64,000 nt of DNA from Pseudomonadota bacterium (GCA_023387335.1 JAEWIF010000004.1:1-64000), one strand, 5' to 3'. Shown: positions 43,182-51,992, counted from the first letter of the stretch. Notes: generated by a model from the sequence alone, not told the origin. Made by a program: numbers and translations.

Positions 43182-44828
43182 CTAGAAGATTGGGACCAGT
43201 TCTTCCGCCCCCACCAACATTCCCAACGACTTCAGCTGCTGCACGACGTCGGTTTTCTTCTCTGCCGCGAGCGCTGCCGCACGTCGGTAGTCATCAGGTC
43301 GGGTGGAGAAGTCCGGGTAGATAACCTCCCCCGATGCCTTCCCCTTCGACAGAGCCCGCGGCAGCTTAGGCTGAATCTCCTTGACGATCTTGGCAACTGC
43401 CTGGAGAGGGGCATCTGACCTGCCGGAATTGACCGCCTCGTCAGCAAGGCGCGCTGCAGTTTCCGGGTTGACCCCACCGTCGATCAGCAGCTTGGTGACC
43501 GTCGGCGCGAAGTCGGCATCCTTGGGACGGAGTGCCTGCTGCTGCATCTGCGCACCTGCCTCGTACTTGCGCACGGCGGTGTCGAGGTCGACCGGCCGCA
43601 AGTCGGCGAACCGCTCCAGTGCCTTCCCCTTGCGCTTGCGCATGGCCTCAAGCGCCTCGTGCAACAGCCCGAAGTTGCTCTGATAGACCTCTTCAAGGAG
43701 TTCCTGCCCCACTGATTCGACGCCGCTAGTGATGGCGCGAACCTGGGCGATCGCAACGAGCTTGATGACGAGGTCGATAACCCCCTGGGTGCGGTCGTGC
43801 AGGTAGTCCAGCAGTTCCTTGGTGAGCGGCACCGGGTGCTTCACCCACTGGTAGTTCCACAGGATGCGAACGAAGTCGTCCCATTCGCTCGGCTCCTGCC
43901 CACCAGGCACGAGTGCCCCGGAGTCGTAGCGCAAGAGAGGCCCCCAGGCAGCCAGCCCTCCAGTGGCGCGCCGGCAAGAACGGAAGTCGGCGCCGAGGAT
44001 CTTCTCCGCCTTGTACGTGCCGATAAATACGAGCGGGACAGTCAGGGTATTGCACATGGTGACCAGTTCTGTCATCACAGTCTGGACCCCCTTGACCGGC
44101 GAAAGGTTCTGGACCTCATCTGCAACGATGATCCCTACGTGGTGGATCGCGACCAGCCGCGCTGCGGCATGAATGAGCGACTCCGTACTGGTGCGCCCAG
44201 TCCCAGTGAGATAGAGCTCCGCGTACTTGCAGTCCGGCAGCAGGCGGTCGATCTGGTAAATGATGGCGATCGCCAGCGACTTCACGCTCGTCCCGTTCGA
44301 CGACATGTCCACATGGATGTACGGAATCTGCACGATCCCGTCCCCATGATCGATGACGCGGGGATAACGGGCGAGACAGCGCTTGACCGTCGTCGACTTA
44401 CCCATTCCAGGCATGCCGATCAGAGCCACTGAATCCTGGGCCCCAATCGCTTGAGGCATCTGGGAGAACGTCTTGCCAGCCTTCTGAAGCGCGTACATCT
44501 GCTGGAGCTTCTCCTGCAGCATGGCCGTCCGAGGAGACCGACTCACGTATCCTTCCCTGATCATGGTGTCCAACGTCCGAGCAAGCTCCAAGTGCTTGTT
44601 CAGTGGCACCAGGAAGCTCGACAGACCCTTGATCTGCTGAATGCGCTCGTGGACCTCCCACTCACGCTGTAGTGGCGAGAAGTCAGGCAGTGCACACAGC
44701 GTCTGCAACAAGTCATCGTCATTGAGCGCCGCAGGCAGCGCTTCAATGAGGATGTTGGCCTGCATCCGAGTGATCTTCTGGGGCGTGTAGGAGGCCCGCA
44801 CTGCGTAGGGGCCAGCAATGTTTTTCAA
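43182..44828 (-). CDS. tnsC: TnsC-like AAA+ ATPase, transposition regulator
   Basis: 548 residues. Walker A GMPGMGKST (K144), Walker B GIIVADEVQ (D237, E238). The N-terminal 100 residues are helical, the C-terminal 200 carry a charged tail. TnsC binds target DNA with ATP, forms filaments and passes target information from TniQ to TnsA and TnsB. It overlaps the tnsB stop by 4 bp. Length is close to that of Tn7 TnsC (555). Confidence 0.9.
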   Translation of the reverse strand: MKNIAGPYAVRASYTPQKITRMQANILIEALPAALNDDDLLQTLCALPDFSPLQREWEVHERIQQIKGLSSFLVPLNKHLELARTLDTMIREGYVSRSPRTAMLQEKLQQMYALQKAGKTFSQMPQAIGAQDSVALIGMPGMGKSTTVKRCLARYPRVIDHGDGIVQIPYIHVDMSSNGTSVKSLAIAIIYQIDRLLPDCKYAELYLTGTGRTSTESLIHAAARLVAIHHVGIIVADEVQNLSPVKGVQTVMTELVTMCNTLTVPLVFIGTYKAEKILGADFRSCRRATGGLAAWGPLLRYDSGALVPGGQEPSEWDDFVRILWNYQWVKHPVPLTKELLDYLHDRTQGVIDLVIKLVAIAQVRAITSGVESVGQELLEEVYQSNFGLLHEALEAMRKRKGKALERFADLRPVDLDTAVRKYEAGAQMQQQALRPKDADFAPTVTKLLIDGGVNPETAARLADEAVNSGRSDAPLQAVAKIVKEIQPKLPRALSKGKASGEVIYPDFSTRPDDYRRAAALAAEKKTDVVQQLKSLGMLVGAEELVPIF

Positions 44829-46999
44829 AACGTAGTTCCTTCCAGGAGTTTTGCGCGCTGTTTTTGCGCTGCGCTAAGGTTTTTGGTGGGTTCCTGCGGC
44901 CGCATATAGGCGATCACGTTGGAACGCGGCTCGGCGGGGTGCGCCGATGCTTCTGAGGGTGCTGCGGGCATTGCCGCTTTGGCGGCCGACGCAGTGACAG
45001 CCGAGCGCTCCCGCTCGCGGTCGAGTTCTTGCGCGCGGATCTCCTTGGCGTTCGCACGGCGCGCCGTCTTGGACACCCCCTTGGTCGCTGCGGTCGTGTC
45101 CTTCTTGGCCGCCTCAACGATCGGGCGCGTGTCATCCTTGAAGCGAACCGATTCCTGGTTTTTGGAGTGCTCGGCATTCGCAAGGAGTTGCTCCTCCTGC
45201 TTTTGCATCCACTGCGCCTCCGCCAGCGAAAGACCTTCGTACTTGACGCTGTGGCGCGCGAGCTTCGCGACAAAGAAGCCGTCTTCTGCATCGCGGTCGT
45301 GAACGAGGATCGTGTCCACCCGCCGGCGGTCATACGAGACCCGAACCGCACCGACCGCGCGCCGACCTTCGACGAACCATTCCGGATGCTCGTTATTTGC
45401 AGGCTGGTAGCACATCTTGTTCACCCAGATGCCGTGCTCGTCGACCGTCGCCTCGTCTGCTCGGGGCAGCAGTGCCAACTTCAGTTGCGTCTCAGAAAAG
45501 CGGCGCATCTCACCGGCATGCATGCGCACCCCATGTGCGTAGAGGTTGATGGGCGACGGCTCGATTCGGTCCCGGTACTGATCGCGCGTGAACTCGTGGC
45601 CTTTGCGGATCGTGCGGTTATGCGCAATGAACCAGCGCACAAGGATCGCTTCGAACTCCTGGAGCGTGAGGGCAGCCCCATCGCTGAAGTTCTGCGAGCG
45701 ACGCTTCATCGCCATCGAAGAGGGGTTGTAGCCCGGCAGGTCACTGATCTGTTGGTGGGTGAGCTTGAACTGGCCTTCGACCAACGGCTTCCAGTCGGGA
45801 CGGCACGAAGGCAGATTCGTGATGGTCACGCCCAAAGGCGCGAGCGAGTCTGCCCGGCGGGTCGTAGATTCGCCACGGTCGACGAACAGCTTCTCGCACA
45901 GGAAGCCCTGCGCGGGCCAGTCGTCGGCCTCGTAGTCAAGACCGAGGCGGCGACACATGGCGCGCTTGTCCTCTGCGACGCTGAAGATTGCCAGCAGCGC
46001 CGCGTCCCACGACGGCTTCTCCAGACCCACGTACCAGCCCACGACGAGGCGGCTCTTGCGGTCGATGATGATGAAGACGGTCGGGCGGCCGATGATGTCG
46101 GCGCGCCCTTCGGACGAGACCACCGTCGCGTCAGCGATCGTGGAGTCGAACTCGTAGATTTCACCGGGCCTGCGGCAGTCATCGTCAACGGTTCCGAACA
46201 CGCGCCGATGATCACGCTCGAACGCTTTGCTGCCCTTTCGGGATCGGAGCTTGTGTTCGGTGGTGTAGTTCTTCGCGAGATAGGTGGTGAACTGCCGAAG
46301 CGACGGATACTCGCCTTGAGGCCTCTGATGCAGCTTACCGTTGCCGTCGGGATACGAGTAGTCGCGGAACAGCAACTCGCGGTATGCGGCGGCGGCGGTG
46401 CATCGCGCGTCCTTCAAGTAGAAGGTGTCGATGACGTTTTTGAAGTTCTCGTGATCAATTCGCGTCGCCCGGAAGTTAATCGCGCCCGGCTTGGTCGCCG
46501 GCCGACCGCGCATGCAGGGCTTGGCCTCACCAGCCGGCTGTTCCGACGCAACTTGCGCAGGCTTCGGGGCCGGACGGTAGCCGAGGAGTGCATCCTTGGT
46601 CTGCCCGCCCTGCCACCAAAGACGCAATGCAGTGAGGATCGTGTTCGGCGCGCAGCCGTTCTCCTCTGCATGCGTTTCCACTAGGTCCCATCGTGAGCCC
46701 TCGAAGTACAGCGCTGCGTTATTGACGATGTCTTTGATGAGTTCCCAGCGCTCGTCGGCCTTCTGCTTGCTTGCGTCGGTCGCGTAATCGCGCGCGATCG
46801 TGAGCTTGACTAGCAGGCCCGCCTCCGCCACGGCCTTGCAGCTTTCCAGCCAACCGATCGGCTTGACTTCCGGGAACGCCAGCTTCGAGTGCTTCTCGAT
46901 GATGACTGCCGAGTGATCCGGGCCTTCCCCCAGGGTACCGAGTAGCACGTACTCTTTGCCCTCGGAGCCCCGAGTGAAACTTTGATTCTTGAAGATCAC
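44825..46999 (-). CDS. tnsB: TnsB-like DDE transposase
   Basis: 724 residues. The RNase H-fold catalytic triad is complete: D285 (YEFDSTIAD), D374 (LFVDRGEST) and E408 (PLVEGQFK). N-terminal HTH segments precede it, and the C-terminal 150 residues are basic with long helices, as in TnsB, where the tail contacts TnsC. TnsB binds repeats in both transposon ends and joins 3' ends to the target. It overlaps tnsA (4 bp) and tnsC (4 bp). The full-length opposite-strand open frame here is a codon-bias shadow. Confidence 0.93.
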   Translation of the reverse strand: MIFKNQSFTRGSEGKEYVLLGTLGEGPDHSAVIIEKHSKLAFPEVKPIGWLESCKAVAEAGLLVKLTIARDYATDASKQKADERWELIKDIVNNAALYFEGSRWDLVETHAEENGCAPNTILTALRLWWQGGQTKDALLGYRPAPKPAQVASEQPAGEAKPCMRGRPATKPGAINFRATRIDHENFKNVIDTFYLKDARCTAAAAYRELLFRDYSYPDGNGKLHQRPQGEYPSLRQFTTYLAKNYTTEHKLRSRKGSKAFERDHRRVFGTVDDDCRRPGEIYEFDSTIADATVVSSEGRADIIGRPTVFIIIDRKSRLVVGWYVGLEKPSWDAALLAIFSVAEDKRAMCRRLGLDYEADDWPAQGFLCEKLFVDRGESTTRRADSLAPLGVTITNLPSCRPDWKPLVEGQFKLTHQQISDLPGYNPSSMAMKRRSQNFSDGAALTLQEFEAILVRWFIAHNRTIRKGHEFTRDQYRDRIEPSPINLYAHGVRMHAGEMRRFSETQLKLALLPRADEATVDEHGIWVNKMCYQPANNEHPEWFVEGRRAVGAVRVSYDRRRVDTILVHDRDAEDGFFVAKLARHSVKYEGLSLAEAQWMQKQEEQLLANAEHSKNQESVRFKDDTRPIVEAAKKDTTAATKGVSKTARRANAKEIRAQELDRERERSAVTASAAKAAMPAAPSEASAHPAEPRSNVIAYMRPQEPTKNLSAAQKQRAKLLEGTTF

Positions 47000-47841
47000 C
47001 GGGCACCTCCGACTGCGAAGCGTTGCTGCTGCATCTCCGGAGCCACGCTGAACGAGCCCAGCGGTGCGTTCTCAAGTTCCGGCTGCTCGAAATCGGGCAG
47101 GAGTTCCCTCTTTGACATGAGGACCCTCGCAAGGCGAAGGCCGGTCCCGGTGTTCACGGCGAAACGCTGGTCGAAGCTCTCGCAGTACTCGTTCAGGCGG
47201 ACTGCCTTCGATGCACGCTGGAAGTCAGAGAGCATCCGTTGGCAGTAGTCGTCGAAGAAGCCTTGGCGCTCTTCGGCCTCGGCGGGCAAGACGGCGCCCT
47301 TCTCAATCCACTGCAGATTCGCCACCTTCCGCTTGGGGAGGGTCTCGTGACACACGATCCGATGCAGGATCTCCCCCTGTCCGAGGGCAGCGCGCATGAT
47401 TTCGAGCTTTTCCAGCGTGCGCGGGTCCTCTAGATCCTCGGCACACTTGGCGTCGTACGCCTCGGTGATCTCCTCACCGTTGCGGATTCGGGTGACCATG
47501 AAGTCAACCGTCATCACCGTCTCGACGTGCGTTCCCGGGTAGTACGGATGCTTGATGCCCAGTTCCGCAGCCACAGGCCTGGTCACATTCCTCGAAAGCG
47601 GGAACTGCTCCCGGATGTCGACCACGTCGGGATTCCAGGCGAGCAGGCTGTGGAAGTCAGACTCGCCCTTGCTCAGGTAGTGGTGGATCCGCCCGGTCTT
47701 GGGGCAGAACTGACGGCTGGCCAGTCCCAGCGAGGAGACCTCCGGGGCTTCGAGCCAGGGCCGGTACTGGCTTCCAGCTCCTTTGCCCCGACCCTCTTTG
47801 GCCATCCGGCTGATGCGGCTCTCGGTCCATACGATGTTCAT
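46996..47841 (-). CDS. tnsA: TnsA-like endonuclease
   Basis: 281 residues, a restriction-enzyme-like fold. The catalytic residues line up with those of Tn7 TnsA: E60 (SKGESDFHSL), D113 (TVDFMVTR) and K132 (YDAKCAEDL). TnsA cuts the 5' ends of the transposon so that, with TnsB, the element moves by cut-and-paste. Presence of TnsA marks this as a true Tn7-like element rather than a Tn5053/Tn6022 tni type. A short upstream gene overlaps its start (ATGA). In Tn7 the right end lies just upstream of tnsA, so one is expected a little beyond 48.07 kb. Confidence 0.92.
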   Translation of the reverse strand: MNIVWTESRISRMAKEGRGKGAGSQYRPWLEAPEVSSLGLASRQFCPKTGRIHHYLSKGESDFHSLLAWNPDVVDIREQFPLSRNVTRPVAAELGIKHPYYPGTHVETVMTVDFMVTRIRNGEEITEAYDAKCAEDLEDPRTLEKLEIMRAALGQGEILHRIVCHETLPKRKVANLQWIEKGAVLPAEAEERQGFFDDYCQRMLSDFQRASKAVRLNEYCESFDQRFAVNTGTGLRLARVLMSKRELLPDFEQPELENAPLGSFSVAPEMQQQRFAVGGAR

Positions 47842-48071
47842 GACCGCTCCCTCGTGCCGGGTTCCGGGGCCGCGCCCGGGCGCTCCACCCTGACGGCCTG
47901 GAGCTTGGCCCCGCAGGCTAGTACGAGGACGGTTGCGGGAGCTGCCAGAGCGATGGGCAAATGCCGTCCCGCTGACCGGAACGGCCGCTGGTCGCGGTTT
48001 TCGGATTCATGTGCCTTCAAGCCCGGCCCGGGCTTGCCGGCCTGCTGATGGCGAGTGCTGATTTGTGACAT
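47838..48071 (-). CDS. Small basic protein overlapping the start of tnsA
   Basis: 77 residues from ATG 48071, preceded by GAAAGGT at good spacing; the stop overlaps the tnsA start (ATGA), so the two would be translationally coupled. It is basic and Pro/Arg-rich with one short hydrophobic stretch (PIALAAPATVLVLAC). Nothing recognisable. It could be a leader peptide that couples translation into the tns operon, or a small regulator. I would not exclude a chance frame. Confidence 0.4.
   Translation of the reverse strand: MSQISTRHQQAGKPGPGLKAHESENRDQRPFRSAGRHLPIALAAPATVLVLACGAKLQAVRVERPGAAPEPGTRERS
48018..48036. repeat. 19-bp perfect palindrome upstream of the tns operon
   Basis: CAAGCCCGG, one central C, then CCGGGCTTG: a perfect inverted repeat. 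It lies 177 bp upstream of tnsA and inside the small leading frame. It could be an operator or part of the missing transposon right end; no TnsB-type repeat like those at 1.7 kb was seen around it. Confidence 0.4.
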
Positions 48072-48286
48072 GGTGACCTTTCGTTGATGAGCCTGACGCT
48101 CAACTTCACATAGCCAGTGCAAAAACAAAACTCGGTCTTCAGCAGAAAAAGAGCTCTTCCGTACTCCCCTGACTGCTCGCGACGGATGAGTTCGAATGCT
48201 TTCTACTCAAATTGATGCTGGCTCAGCCAATTTCGTCTACCTCAGCAGAAAGCCGCAAGGAGTCCGGCCCGAAGGCTCGCTTCATG

Positions 48287-48317
48287 CAAAAAGAAGCGCC
48301 TCCCAAACAGGAGGCGC
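48287..48317 (-). terminator. Rho-independent terminator after the HTH gene
   Basis: Stem GCGCCTCC (48296-48303) and GGAGGCGC (48310-48317) with a 6-base loop; reading the minus strand, the stem is followed by a T-rich tract (complement of AAAAAGAA at 48288-48295). It sits 18 bp past the stop of the minus-strand gene at 48335 and separates it from the tns operon. Confidence 0.8.
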
Positions 48318-48334
48318 GAACCAGTACGACCTGG

Positions 48335-48880
48335 TCAGAAGAGCGATAGTGGGTCCTCACCCCCTCTGGAGGCGCTGCGCTGACTCGGGTCGAGCGCGGA
48401 GCGATGAAGGGCTGCCAACCAGCGGTAGCGGTCCTGGTCCAGCCCGCCGGCACCTTCCAACTCGTGGCAGATGAACAGGACGAACAGCTTGACTGGTTCT
48501 GCTGCGGCGTTCAGTTCACGCGGGACGAAGGCGCCGAAATGCGGGTGGCCCTTCAGCCGCTCGATTTCTGAGGAGATTCGCTGCCGAAGCGGTGCACGTG
48601 CCGGCCAGACAAAGTCACCGACGCCAATCTGTCCTGCCATGACCAATACAAGAGCTACGGGCATCCCCAGATAGAACGCAGCGCTCTCGTGCACGCTGCG
48701 TCTGGCGGTGGCAATGGAACCTTCGCCCCGGCGCCACTGGGCCAAACGCTCATAGGTGACGCCCAGCTCCTTCGCGAGCTGCGCAAGGGTGTCGCCCTTG
48801 CGGGCTGCAGCCGTGATCAGGGCGCGCAGGAGAGGCTGTTCGTCCGACGGCGCCGCTTCTCGGATTGTTTTCTCTGACAT
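48335..48880 (-). CDS. Helix-turn-helix regulator-like protein
   Basis: 181 residues from ATG 48880; a longer frame upstream looks non-coding. Residues 20-60 form an XRE/lambda-repressor type HTH (DTLAQLAKELGVTYERLAQWRRG). The middle holds a hydrophobic stretch (YLGMPVALVLVMAG); the C-terminal part is helical and unrecognised. Clean terminator behind it, divergent from the MbcA-like gene (164 bp). It may regulate nearby accessory genes. Confidence 0.72.
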   Translation of the reverse strand: MSEKTIREAAPSDEQPLLRALITAAARKGDTLAQLAKELGVTYERLAQWRRGEGSIATARRSVHESAAFYLGMPVALVLVMAGQIGVGDFVWPARAPLRQRISSEIERLKGHPHFGAFVPRELNAAAEPVKLFVLFICHELEGAGGLDQDRYRWLAALHRSALDPSQRSASRGGEDPLSLF

Positions 48881-49044
48881 GTATGACCTTCGAAGGCAAC
48901 AGCGGATTGCTGTCACGACGTCTAGCGACCTAACTCCCGATCCCGCGCCCCCTCCTGACGGAAGCACCTGAAACACAGCTCCTGGCTAACTACTTGTCGC
49001 TTCAGGTTGGTTGCCCGCAAACTGCTGGCACAGGGCCACCAACC

Positions 49045-49452
49045 ATGAGCGCTATGGAATCTGACTTAGCTCGTCAACTCGAGGAACAGGCGCTTCGGCT
49101 GATCTGGTCGGGCACTGAGTGGCTCGATGTCAAAGCCTTGGCCGTCACGTTCGGACACCCGCCCAAACTGCTGCTCATTTGGGAGGCGGAGCTGAAGCTG
49201 TTTTCTCTGCAGCGAGATGGCTCGCGGATGTACCCCGCCTACTGCTTTGGTGACGATGGCACGCCCCTGCCGGTCATCGCCGAGGTGCAGGGCGTCCTGA
49301 ACAAGCGCTCCCCGCATGGATTGGCGGCGTGGTTCGAAAGCACCTCAAGTTTTCTGGGCGGAGCGCGGCCACGCGAGCTAGTCGGAACGAAACCGAACCT
49401 TGTGCTGGCCGCAGCTCGGTATCACCTTGAGCAGGAGCTCTATGCCGGTTGA
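49045..49452 (+). CDS. MbcA/ParS/Xre-antitoxin-like protein
   Basis: 135 residues from ATG 49045 (ATG 49054 is an alternative). The C-terminal 50 residues fit the toxin-binding domain of MbcA/ParS/Xre antitoxins: LAAWFESTSSFLGGARPRE, with the typical Trp, the Gly-Gly turn and the PxELVG end. The N-terminal half looks like a small HTH of the kind found in that family. The usual partner is a RES-domain toxin just downstream; the next gene is on the same strand, but I do not see RES motifs in it. It could be an orphan or pair with a diverged toxin. Confidence 0.55.
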   Translation: MSAMESDLARQLEEQALRLIWSGTEWLDVKALAVTFGHPPKLLLIWEAELKLFSLQRDGSRMYPAYCFGDDGTPLPVIAEVQGVLNKRSPHGLAAWFESTSSFLGGARPRELVGTKPNLVLAAARYHLEQELYAG

Positions 49453-49519
49453 GTACCGCAGTGGTCGCGAGTAGCGCTCCAAGCCCGATGCGGCCGCAGG
49501 CGGGCTAGATGAGCGGATG

Positions 49520-49535
49520 CTGTATATTCATACAG
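49520..49535 (+). promoter_or_regulatory. LexA-type SOS box
   Basis: CTGTATATTCATACAG matches the CTGT-N8-ACAG SOS consensus exactly and the longer E. coli form apart from its centre. TATATT inside it could be the -10 box. The next in-frame start, GTG 49536, follows immediately, so the site lies right on the gene's start region. It predicts induction by DNA damage. A single site seen by eye; chance occurrence in 64 kb is low but not nil. Confidence 0.55.
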
Positions 49536-49883
49536 GTGATCGCGAGGGTGTATCTCGGCTACTCGGAGGGCGTGCGCCGGCCAATCCACGCGGGGCCCCC
49601 GCTGTACGGGAAAGTGCTGTCGGAGTGGGTCCGCGGCATGCCAGTGCTGCACCTGTGGCCCTATGACTTTCCTCTAAGTGCGCGCGCCGAGTCAGGAGTC
49701 GAGCCTCTGGCGTCGTTATGGCGTCCGCAATTCAGCGTCGTTACCGAGCTCGAGGCGGGCTTCAGCGGACTGGAGTGCCGGCCGTGGAACGGCGGTCAAC
49801 GCTGGCTGGCTCAGAGGTGGATGTGCGAGCCGCTCACGTTCGCGGCCGTGCGCGAAATCCTGGCGAGAAGCCCGCGGGCGTGA
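49536..49883 (+). CDS. Small unknown protein, possibly SOS-regulated
   Basis: 115 residues if it starts at GTG 49536; an ATG at 49509 lies upstream of the LexA-type box and would place that box inside the gene, which seems less likely. Mixed alpha/beta, rich in Trp and Arg; it contains RWLAQRWMCEPLTF near the end. No known domain. It follows an MbcA-like antitoxin gene by 83 bp and could be its diverged partner. Confidence 0.5.
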   Translation: MIARVYLGYSEGVRRPIHAGPPLYGKVLSEWVRGMPVLHLWPYDFPLSARAESGVEPLASLWRPQFSVVTELEAGFSGLECRPWNGGQRWLAQRWMCEPLTFAAVREILARSPRA

Positions 49884-49945
49884 CTTTCGGTCTTCGCTCG
49901 CAGCCAGTGGCTCCCTAGGCTAACCAGCTGCTACTGGAGATCACG

Positions 49946-50359
49946 ATGCCTACTGACCACCCAGACCAGCTTTTCGCCGAGTTCTGCGAGTCTGACACCA
50001 AGCTCTGGATCCGCTTCGTGCCAGCCTTGCCGATGCAGGCGGCCTACTACTATGACGCCCACTTCGGCGGCGGCGTTCTGCACAGGTACTTACTTCACTT
50101 GACCTGGTCTGGAAGCGAGCGGGAACTGTGTCGCATCTCCTTGGAGATTGGCAGTCACACCCTGAGCCAGGGTGCCCTGATCTTCAATGCATCTTCCGCC
50201 TCACGCCAGATATGTTTGGATCCGCTTGCGTGCGACTACCCTGCGAGATGGCCGTCACGTGCAGACTCCCTCGTTCGGAAGACCCATGAGATCGTCGAGA
50301 GGTGCCGCGAAAGGTATGGTCCGCCTCCGGTCAGTGCAGCGAGCCGCTGGATTCAATAG
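49946..50359 (+). CDS. Hypothetical protein
   Basis: 137 residues, mixed alpha/beta, with a Tyr-rich stretch (AAYYYDAHFGGG) and several cysteines; no signal peptide or membrane segment. Start ATG 49946 has GGAG at 12 bp upstream. Not recognised. The same direction and 62 bp spacing suggest that it may be co-transcribed with the preceding small gene. Confidence 0.55.
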   Translation: MPTDHPDQLFAEFCESDTKLWIRFVPALPMQAAYYYDAHFGGGVLHRYLLHLTWSGSERELCRISLEIGSHTLSQGALIFNASSASRQICLDPLACDYPARWPSRADSLVRKTHEIVERCRERYGPPPVSAASRWIQ

Positions 50360-50487
50360 GTTGTGGGGTGGCGAGAATGTGACCTTCTCAGTCGGTGTTC
50401 AAGAGCCCCGGCGCTGCGTGGCCGCGCGACAAGCCCCGTCGTCCGTGCTGCAGTCGTCCGGGGCTATCCACTCGGGAGCACTGCGCC

Positions 50488-50844
50488 TTAATCTGGAGGG
50501 TGCCCGAGCAAATACTCGGCGAAGCTTTCTCTGTCTTCCTCTTCTTCCGGGCTCGAGCTAGAGAACTCACCTTCATGCTCGCCGCACTCCACGTAGTCTC
50601 CGTGCACGTGCAGATCATCCGTTCGATGGGCGACGGTCTCGCCGCAGACGTCGCAGAAGCCGAATTCACCGCCAGATGCTGGGACGCAGCGGTGATGAAC
50701 ATACTCAGACGGATTCATGGAGTGGCCGACGGCGAGCAGGGGCATTTGGTGCACGCCCTCGCCACAGACGGCGCAATGAGGGCCATCCTCCTGGGCTGCT
50801 TCGGTTCCGGATTGGAGACGGGTCTGATAATCGGCGGGATTCAT
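50488..50844 (-). CDS. Small zinc-ribbon-like protein, coupled to the gene upstream
   Basis: 118 residues from ATG 50844 (AGGAGGA upstream; the ATGA overlaps the preceding gene's stop). Two Cys pairs and several His: HCAVCGEGVHQM, VHHRCVP, GFCDVCGETV, YVECGEHEG. These are consistent with one or two zinc sites. Followed by a very acidic tail (SSSSPEEEEDRES). Function unknown. It and the next gene form a two-gene unit. Confidence 0.62.
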   Translation of the reverse strand: MNPADYQTRLQSGTEAAQEDGPHCAVCGEGVHQMPLLAVGHSMNPSEYVHHRCVPASGGEFGFCDVCGETVAHRTDDLHVHGDYVECGEHEGEFSSSSPEEEEDRESFAEYLLGHPPD

Positions 50845-51992
50845 GTCTGGTCCTCCTTGCCAGAGCGGCTCGCCCGCTTCTTCATGAGAGCGGCATAGAA
50901 CTCCTGCGCGTGGCGATTTCCGTATTTCTCTGTGATCTGCCGAAACAACTCGAGCACTTTGGAGATGTGGGCCTCGTAACCTTCTGGTGGATAGGAGCAA
51001 ACGAAGTTCGCGACGGTCAGCCAAGTGAGCCATTCGCCCGTAGCTTCGGGCGTCTCGAAGTGTTCTTCGCAAAGCGCGGCCAGGGCCTCGTGTGCGCGCC
51101 GCAACTCGCGGTCGCTCTTCTTCTCGAGCACAGCTTGCTGCTGCTGTGGCATCTCTTGGCGAATCGATTTCCTTTCGCGATATGCGAACGTCAGTCGAGC
51201 GCGCGCCTCCTGCACGACCAAGGCAGCGCGTAGCTCCGGCACCAGCACGTCGTCGCCGGGTCTCCCCTGTGCGTGCTTCAACGCCGCTTCGTAATCCTCG
51301 CAGTCGTTCAAGCGCATCGCGTAGTACGCCCTCGCGAGCGCGTCACCGTTGGCTGCAAGCGCTTCGAGCAGCTCAGTGCCCAGCCGCTTGCGCTCTCCTT
51401 CTCTCGACGATTCCAGCGCGACGCACGCCGTGCGAATCAGCTTCACGGACCCGGGGAGCAACGCCTCGGCACCATGACGGAGTCCTGCTTTCAGGAGCGC
51501 GAGCTCTCTGCCTGAAGCCTGCCCCGAGGAGATCAGCCTTTCGCAGGCCGCGACGAACTCATGCTCGTTGCCCTCGATGTGAACGGTCGCGTCTTCGTCC
51601 CAGTGGCGCGCGGTAGGCTGCCAGCGATTGATCAGTTCAAGACAGTCGAGGCGGACGCCGAACCCGGGGGCGTGCCGCTCGAACCAGGTTTGAAGCCTAT
51701 CTGCCTGATAGGCGCGGCGTTCCTTGAGCTGCTCCGGCGAGAGATCTTCGTCCAGCGGAGTGGGACGTCTGGATGTGTCGTTCTTATCCTTGCTGAGCTC
51801 GCGGTATGCTTCGAAGCCACACACGAATGCGAGCGCCTCGAGGCTCTCGTAAGTCGTGTTGTCAGTGAGTCGACCAGCGACGGCCCGCTCGCCGGGTCTG
51901 ACAGTCACCACGAACGCTGACTCGAACGTAAGCCGGTCAGCTGCCGACTTTGGCAGGGCTGAATTCCGCGAAAAATGGATGAGATGTTCCAT
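50841..51992 (-). CDS. Helical protein of unknown function
   Basis: 383 residues from ATG 51992, which has AAGGAAGG at ideal spacing; a start at 52013 is open but poorly placed. Mostly helical with a repeated Ala/Leu/Glu pattern between 150 and 300, like a helical repeat or coiled-coil scaffold (EALAANGDALARAYYAMRL). No catalytic motif. It overlaps the zinc-ribbon gene downstream. Possibly a two-component accessory unit, but no function can be assigned. Confidence 0.62.
   Translation of the reverse strand: MEHLIHFSRNSALPKSAADRLTFESAFVVTVRPGERAVAGRLTDNTTYESLEALAFVCGFEAYRELSKDKNDTSRRPTPLDEDLSPEQLKERRAYQADRLQTWFERHAPGFGVRLDCLELINRWQPTARHWDEDATVHIEGNEHEFVAACERLISSGQASGRELALLKAGLRHGAEALLPGSVKLIRTACVALESSREGERKRLGTELLEALAANGDALARAYYAMRLNDCEDYEAALKHAQGRPGDDVLVPELRAALVVQEARARLTFAYRERKSIRQEMPQQQQAVLEKKSDRELRRAHEALAALCEEHFETPEATGEWLTWLTVANFVCSYPPEGYEAHISKVLELFRQITEKYGNRHAQEFYAALMKKRASRSGKEDQT

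Noticed and set aside
45029..46684. 551-codon plus-strand frame
   Set aside because: Fully antisense to tnsB, whose DDE residues are intact; no ribosome site or motif supports it.
49536..49883. RES-domain toxin partner of the MbcA-like gene
   Set aside because: Position fits a toxin, but I could not find the conserved Arg/Glu/Ser pattern of RES toxins.
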